Shown piece after piece: positions 1 through 64,000 of a stretch of 64,000 nt of DNA (positions are counted from its first letter, which is position 1; every line of letters starts with the position of its first letter). The notes under the pieces are model-generated. The model was not told the DNA's origin, made no database searches, and was given only the letters and a program-made list of their open reading frames with translations. Both the position numbers and the translations under genes were made by a program. This stretch comes from Patiria miniata (lineage: Eukaryota > Echinodermata > Asteroidea > Valvatida > Asterinidae): the NCBI RefSeq assembly GCF_015706575.1, contig NW_024037076.1:5800777-5864776 (forward strand), given 5' to 3'.

Positions 1-904
1 TCTTTGTGCCATTCTTAACCATTGTGAACAATTAATGTATTGGTGCTGAGCGTCTCTTACGTAACTATGCAAGAGCTTGCCCCGAAACATGTGATTAGCA
101 ACAGTGTCCGGTCTGGAGAAGATCAAATTCAAAATGTGCCGAACATTCTGAGCAAGTCAGTGTACCAAATGTTTTTCAAATGTAAATCCCAAAGGGGAAA
201 GGGGCTAAAAACAAAATGTACAAATGTAAATACTTTGTAGACTTGGTATTTAATAAATTGTTGTGTAACACAAAATGAGATTTTACATTAGGAACGTCCT
301 GTTGATTTGAAATGTTAGGTAATGAGTGACTAGCGTTAGCTGTCAAATATTTGACTTTATCAGTTGTCATTTGATTGCCGATATGTTGAATTATCCCTTA
401 CATTACGTTTGAAAGTGTTTGTACACATTTTATAATTCATTGTGAATGCGTTAAAAGTGTCTAATATTATGGCTGTGTGTAGATTTCCTGTCAATTAAAA
501 TGAATATTGAAGCTTGTCAGTAATAGAGTATTTTTAAGCGTCATAATGCATTGTACATTTGCACTTATAGGCGTTAGTGCGTGTATTCAATGTTATGGGG
601 TTCATGAGTTTAAAAGAAGGAAGTTGTTAGATATTGTGAATCGGTTTTAACTTGATTTGAATCACGTTAAATGCGCTCACTTTTGTATCAGCTAAGGGTT
701 CGAAGGCGCTGAAATATCCCGAAAAAACCCAATCATGGTCGAATCATGTTGGCAAAATATTAATGGATGTTTTTATGTCAACAAGTCTACCATGATACCA
801 AAAGTCACTGGTGAACAATAATTCCACGGCCTGCACGAGTACCCAGGGTTTGCATCCCTCTCAGGCTTCACCACTTCCATATAACCCCATATCACCATTG
901 GAAT

Positions 905-1377
905 ATGTAACGATAGTTGGTCTAGCGCCCTCCATCGACCAGTCTCAATATAGTCTTGTAAAGATCTACAGCAACTGATCCCTTCACATGCCTCTGTTAA
1001 CAACGCCCAATTCAGCCAGTTCACCACCTAACACAGAGCCAACCATCTTGAGAAGAAGCAACAGAATCTAAGCAACTCCAACCATGGAGGAATTCCTTCC
1101 TCCATGCTCCAACATATCCCGGACAGTATGTCACAAAATAAGAACGTAAGGACACTGGACTCTTGAAAGAAAAGACATAGTACAAAGGTAGTGTTATTAT
1201 TATCATAACATTGTTTGTTGTTGTAGTTGAAGTTTAACTCTGTTAGTTAATGTACCTCTAAAGTGTACCGATTCATAGTTTTAAAAAGCTGTTAAAAAAT
1301 TGTTTCTTTTCATGGAAGGAAAGGTGTAACGATAGTTGGTCGAACGCCCTCTATCGACCAGTCTAAATATAGTCTTG
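905..1377. repeat. Pair of ~55-bp direct repeats about 420 bp apart
   Basis: A block beginning TGTAACGATAGTTGGTC occurs at about 905-960 and again at about 1324-1377. Both copies continue with a conserved 'gccctc..atcgaccagtct.aatatagtcttg' pattern and differ by only a few changes. The sequence between them is not recognised. They could be the ends of a small element or a tandem duplication. No coding capacity or other diagnostic feature supports assigning them to a named family. Confidence 0.5.
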
Positions 1378-2133
1378 CACAATGGCCGCTAATAAACTAA
1401 CCCAGATAAACGTTAGGAGAGAACGTAATCGCTTAGAATCAAGCATCATCCTTTAAATAGCATCAGGCGTTTGCCATCAGTTTCCTGACGACAGACAGGG
1501 CGCACTGTCCTAAACGTTAAGTTACTTTTTTTTTTCATATCATCTCAATGAATGCCATTCATTGCAAAATGATGATAAGAAAATAATCTGGGACTGAGAA
1601 ATATTTCAAAGTTTGTTAGTAGATACTTCTCCATGTACTTTGAAAACAGAAGTGATGTGCGGTTGCAACATTTTTTTCCGAGAGTTTTGTTAAAAAGGGG
1701 AAATAAATCCGAGAACCATTCGAATAATAGTCTGGTTCCAGCAGCCAATACAACTGACATTGAATATTTAACGTCATGGAACCAGGCGTTTCTGAATCGA
1801 AAGCAGTTAGAAATCGTGTAACGGCTGCCTTAACGATAGCCACTTCATCATGCAGCGACGAACTTCGTTGCCTTGCGCATGGTAAGTTACTTCAACTCAG
1901 TCTGATCAATCGATAATTACAACAACCTACATCCATATGGCCAACATATTTCTATGCAATTTAGAAACCTATCCTCGGCATAGTTTTTGTGACTGTCGGT
2001 GCCAGCCGGTCCTTTTATTCTATATCTATATGGTGCCAGCGAGTCATGTTCGTTTGATAAGGCAAAAAGCTATAGCCACCGCGTTTTGTGTGAGCGTCAT
2101 GCGTCGTCAGCAAGACTAATCCTGGCCTCCAAT

Positions 2134-2816
2134 AGCCTTGGTCAATGCTGTCGTCGTTATTCTTCCCGATCCCGTACGCGGTAATGCGCTATACAGGTGC
2201 ACACCAGTAAATCGATCCGCCAAGCTCATTAATAAAAGTAGAGAGTTCTGAGCGCCGTAAAATTGGGGAATTGAAGAGATATGGTAATGAACCTCTGGCC
2301 CGGACTTGGGGCTTCCAATTCTGAGCATTTTGGATGCTATTGGGTTCGAAAGTGGCGCTATTTTGCCATGCTGTGGAGGGATCGTTTTTCAAGATGGCTA
2401 CTTTTCCGCTTTGGGGAAAATATGGGTCGTCTTCTTTGCGTGAAAATATCTCGAAAAGTCAATGGTCAACCCACCAAAAATTGAAAAGAAAATGAAAGAT
2501 GACACATTGATCATCATTTTTCTGTGCAGCTTGAATACCTGTGAGAGTTTTGAGTATTTTTAAAATAATTTTGAAGTATGGGCATTTAGCACTAGTGTCT
2601 ATGGGAGTTTATTTGCAGGTATGCATCCATACATGTAAAAATACAACGCGAACAGCGACCTCATGCGGCTACTATTTTTAAGCAAATCAGTTATAAGTGG
2701 CCACATGAGGTCGCTGTTCGCGCTGTATTTTTACATGAATTGCGCACGAGCGAGGATTTGCCGCTGATTGATTACCGCGTACGGGACGGATAACGACGAC
2801 AGCATTGACCAAGGCT
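2134..2816. mobile_element. MITE with ~46-bp inverted ends, containing other elements
   Basis: The left arm (2134-2184) is the reverse complement of the right arm (2771-2816), apart from a six-base length difference. Inside lies a diverged copy, about 2192-2620, of the 470-bp element found whole at 11852 and 12742, and then the 2632-2737 palindrome. This is a nested structure of at least two non-autonomous DNA elements with no coding sequence. Confidence 0.7.
2632..2737. repeat. Palindromic mini-element (34-bp arms)
   Basis: Positions 2632-2665 are the inverted complement of 2704-2737 with about one mismatch, separated by a 38-bp loop. The arm begins CATGTAAAAATACAACGCGA. It looks like a very small foldback MITE. 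It has no coding potential. Confidence 0.75.
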
Positions 2817-4060
2817 ACGCCCCCAATAACTTTGGGTACATTCCAACCTCGTTCCCATGGGTACGAGATCTTGCTGCGCCATGTTGTTTCCCATCATGCC
2901 TTGCGAGTTAGTGAAGGAACGCGCACGCGCCCATGGAGTCGAGGCTGGGTACATTCAAAATGCGCAGTCGGGAACTAGTCGGGAACTTGTCTAGGTCACC
3001 CCCAACTCTCCTTTTCTGGCCGTTGATGGGGTACTTGTGCACGCAAAGCCCATATCTAGTACATATACAATTCTGACAGTGAATGGCATTGAATTTCCTG
3101 TTTTGAATGGGAATATTGTGTCGTGGTTTGGGGAACTATTAGGCCTACAGTCCTTCCTTTCAAGAAAAGTGTGTGCGGTTGATTACCAAGTTTGGCCACT
3201 GCTATTTCCGGCAGATCTTTGTTCTTCAAATTTTCAATTAGCCGTTAATTATTCGTCGGGATTTGATGCTTTGCAAGCAATCGTATTGCACCGAAATTAA
3301 TGCTACAAGCAATGGTCTTCAGGTCTTGGTGTACTGAAAGAAAATTATAATGCGTTAACATTGTATTTAAAGCTATTGCTACGTGGTCTTCGAGTAGAGT
3401 CTACGCCACACACGCATTATGCGCACTGATGTTTCTCAAAAGCGTCTATTTAAAGTGTGTTTTTTTTTTACAAATTTGGATTCGGGATCGCCTTCTATGC
3501 ATTTCGCTCGGATTTCTGGATCACTGGATCTGAAGTACGTTTTCTGTTTGGCTAGTCACGAGTATAATTTTTTGTTTGCTTCAGCACAATGCTTTGGGTC
3601 ACCTGATCCGCATCAAGAACTTTAATTATTATTAAACGGTCCTTAACTTTGTGTTATTTTTGGTTTTCTTTGAAAAAAAAGTTGCGATCGGGTCAGCTTT
3701 AAAGAAACTGTAACAAAGACGCGCTTACGGCGCTTTCCCCTAGACTGATATCCTGCAATGTCACAATCCTGTTGGCCAAATAAACGTTTCATTGCTTTAA
3801 TTGTTACAGGTTGGGTACGTACGAATCGTTTTGGTTAGGTAGGGTCATAGACACGATTTGTTTGGCGAGGTTCAGTCAATAACTTTTAGGTTGGTTGGGT
3901 CAGTTTACTTACTGACGCAGTGGTGTCTGCATGCACAGACATTCTGTAAAGAGGGTTCATTCAGACGCGGCCTAATCAGCCGCAGTAATTCCGAACTTTA
4001 CCAAAACGGATATCGCCGCCGCTTCTACTATCGGGAAAAGGGAAAATAAAGGCGGGGAAA

Positions 4061-63836
<59,776 letters not shown>

Positions 63837-64000
63837 GTAACATAAATATTGTTTATAATTAAGTATTTTTAAGAATGTTGATATTTCCAAACAATTCTTC
63901 TTGCTGATGGTCCTCACTCATGAATGTTGCCAAATGGTGTGACGTAACGATTCTGTTCTTCTGAGAACTCCTAGAGAAGCGGCCTCTTTATAAGCTAAAA

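Larger units (their letters stand above)
1..4060. other. Upstream region without a recognisable gene
   Basis: No open frame here has domain character, and the short ones look like chance. The region holds a pair of short direct repeats near 905 and 1324, a nested inverted-repeat element at 2134-2816, and a small palindrome at 2632-2737. The last hundred or so bases should contain the promoter and 5' UTR of the large gene that starts at 4061. I see no clear TATA box or other core element there, so the transcription start is not placed. Confidence 0.6.

Noticed and set aside
905-1377. LTR retroelement fragment
   Set aside because: Only two short direct repeats are visible. There is no primer site, polypurine tract or coding remnant, so no such call is supported.

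Overview
The window is nuclear DNA of an animal: AT-rich, intron-dense and full of short non-autonomous transposons. I read almost all of it as one large plus-strand gene that runs off the right edge. The domain vocabulary (matrix metalloproteinase, NIDO, AMOP, VWD, HYR, EGF, Thr-rich mucin segments) and the many hairpin MITEs suggest a marine invertebrate, most likely a deuterostome such as an echinoderm, hemichordate or lancelet. The sequence alone does not let me choose among these.

Layout. Positions 1-4060 hold no convincing gene, only repeats and presumably the promoter. From 4061 I trace 53 exons to 63836. They carry about 7.7 kb of coding sequence, or about 2,568 residues, and the 3' end lies outside the window. 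All proposed introns are GT-AG and the reading phase is continuous across every junction. Domain order is: signal peptide, MMP propeptide with cysteine switch and furin-type site, MMP catalytic domain (4061-19816); NIDO-1 and EGF-1 (20782-30049); a Pro/Ser/Gly/Gln/Thr repeat linker (30314-30619); NIDO-2 and EGF-2 (31937-36178); EGF-3, HYR-1, two small Cys-rich modules and two HYR-like modules (37477-43844); NIDO-3, AMOP, VWD with a GDPH site, a post-VWD region and an Ig/cadherin-like module (44588-56275); EGF modules (57626-58656); a mucin-type Thr/Ser stalk built from many tiny exons (59092-63309); and a further EGF (63735-63836).

The second half, NIDO-AMOP-VWD-EGF, is the layout of MUC4-like mucins. 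The first half is a secreted zinc endopeptidase. If the junction is real, the protein is a metalloproteinase tethered to a mucin-like adhesive ectodomain. Two internal expansions are visible in the DNA: the NIDO-EGF block was duplicated together with its introns, and a pair of mucin mini-exons (48 and 69 nt) was duplicated in tandem as a unit of about 450-490 bp.

Introns hold several transposon families: four TTAA-flanked elements with a strongly conserved central palindrome, TA-flanked mariner-type hairpins, a Mutator-like long inverted repeat lying just after a splice donor, a hAT-like element, tRNA-derived SINEs, nested MITEs, and tandem arrays. No retrovirus, Polinton, CRISPR or bacterial gene was recognised. 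All exon calls come from reading the sequence by eye; no transcript or database evidence was available.
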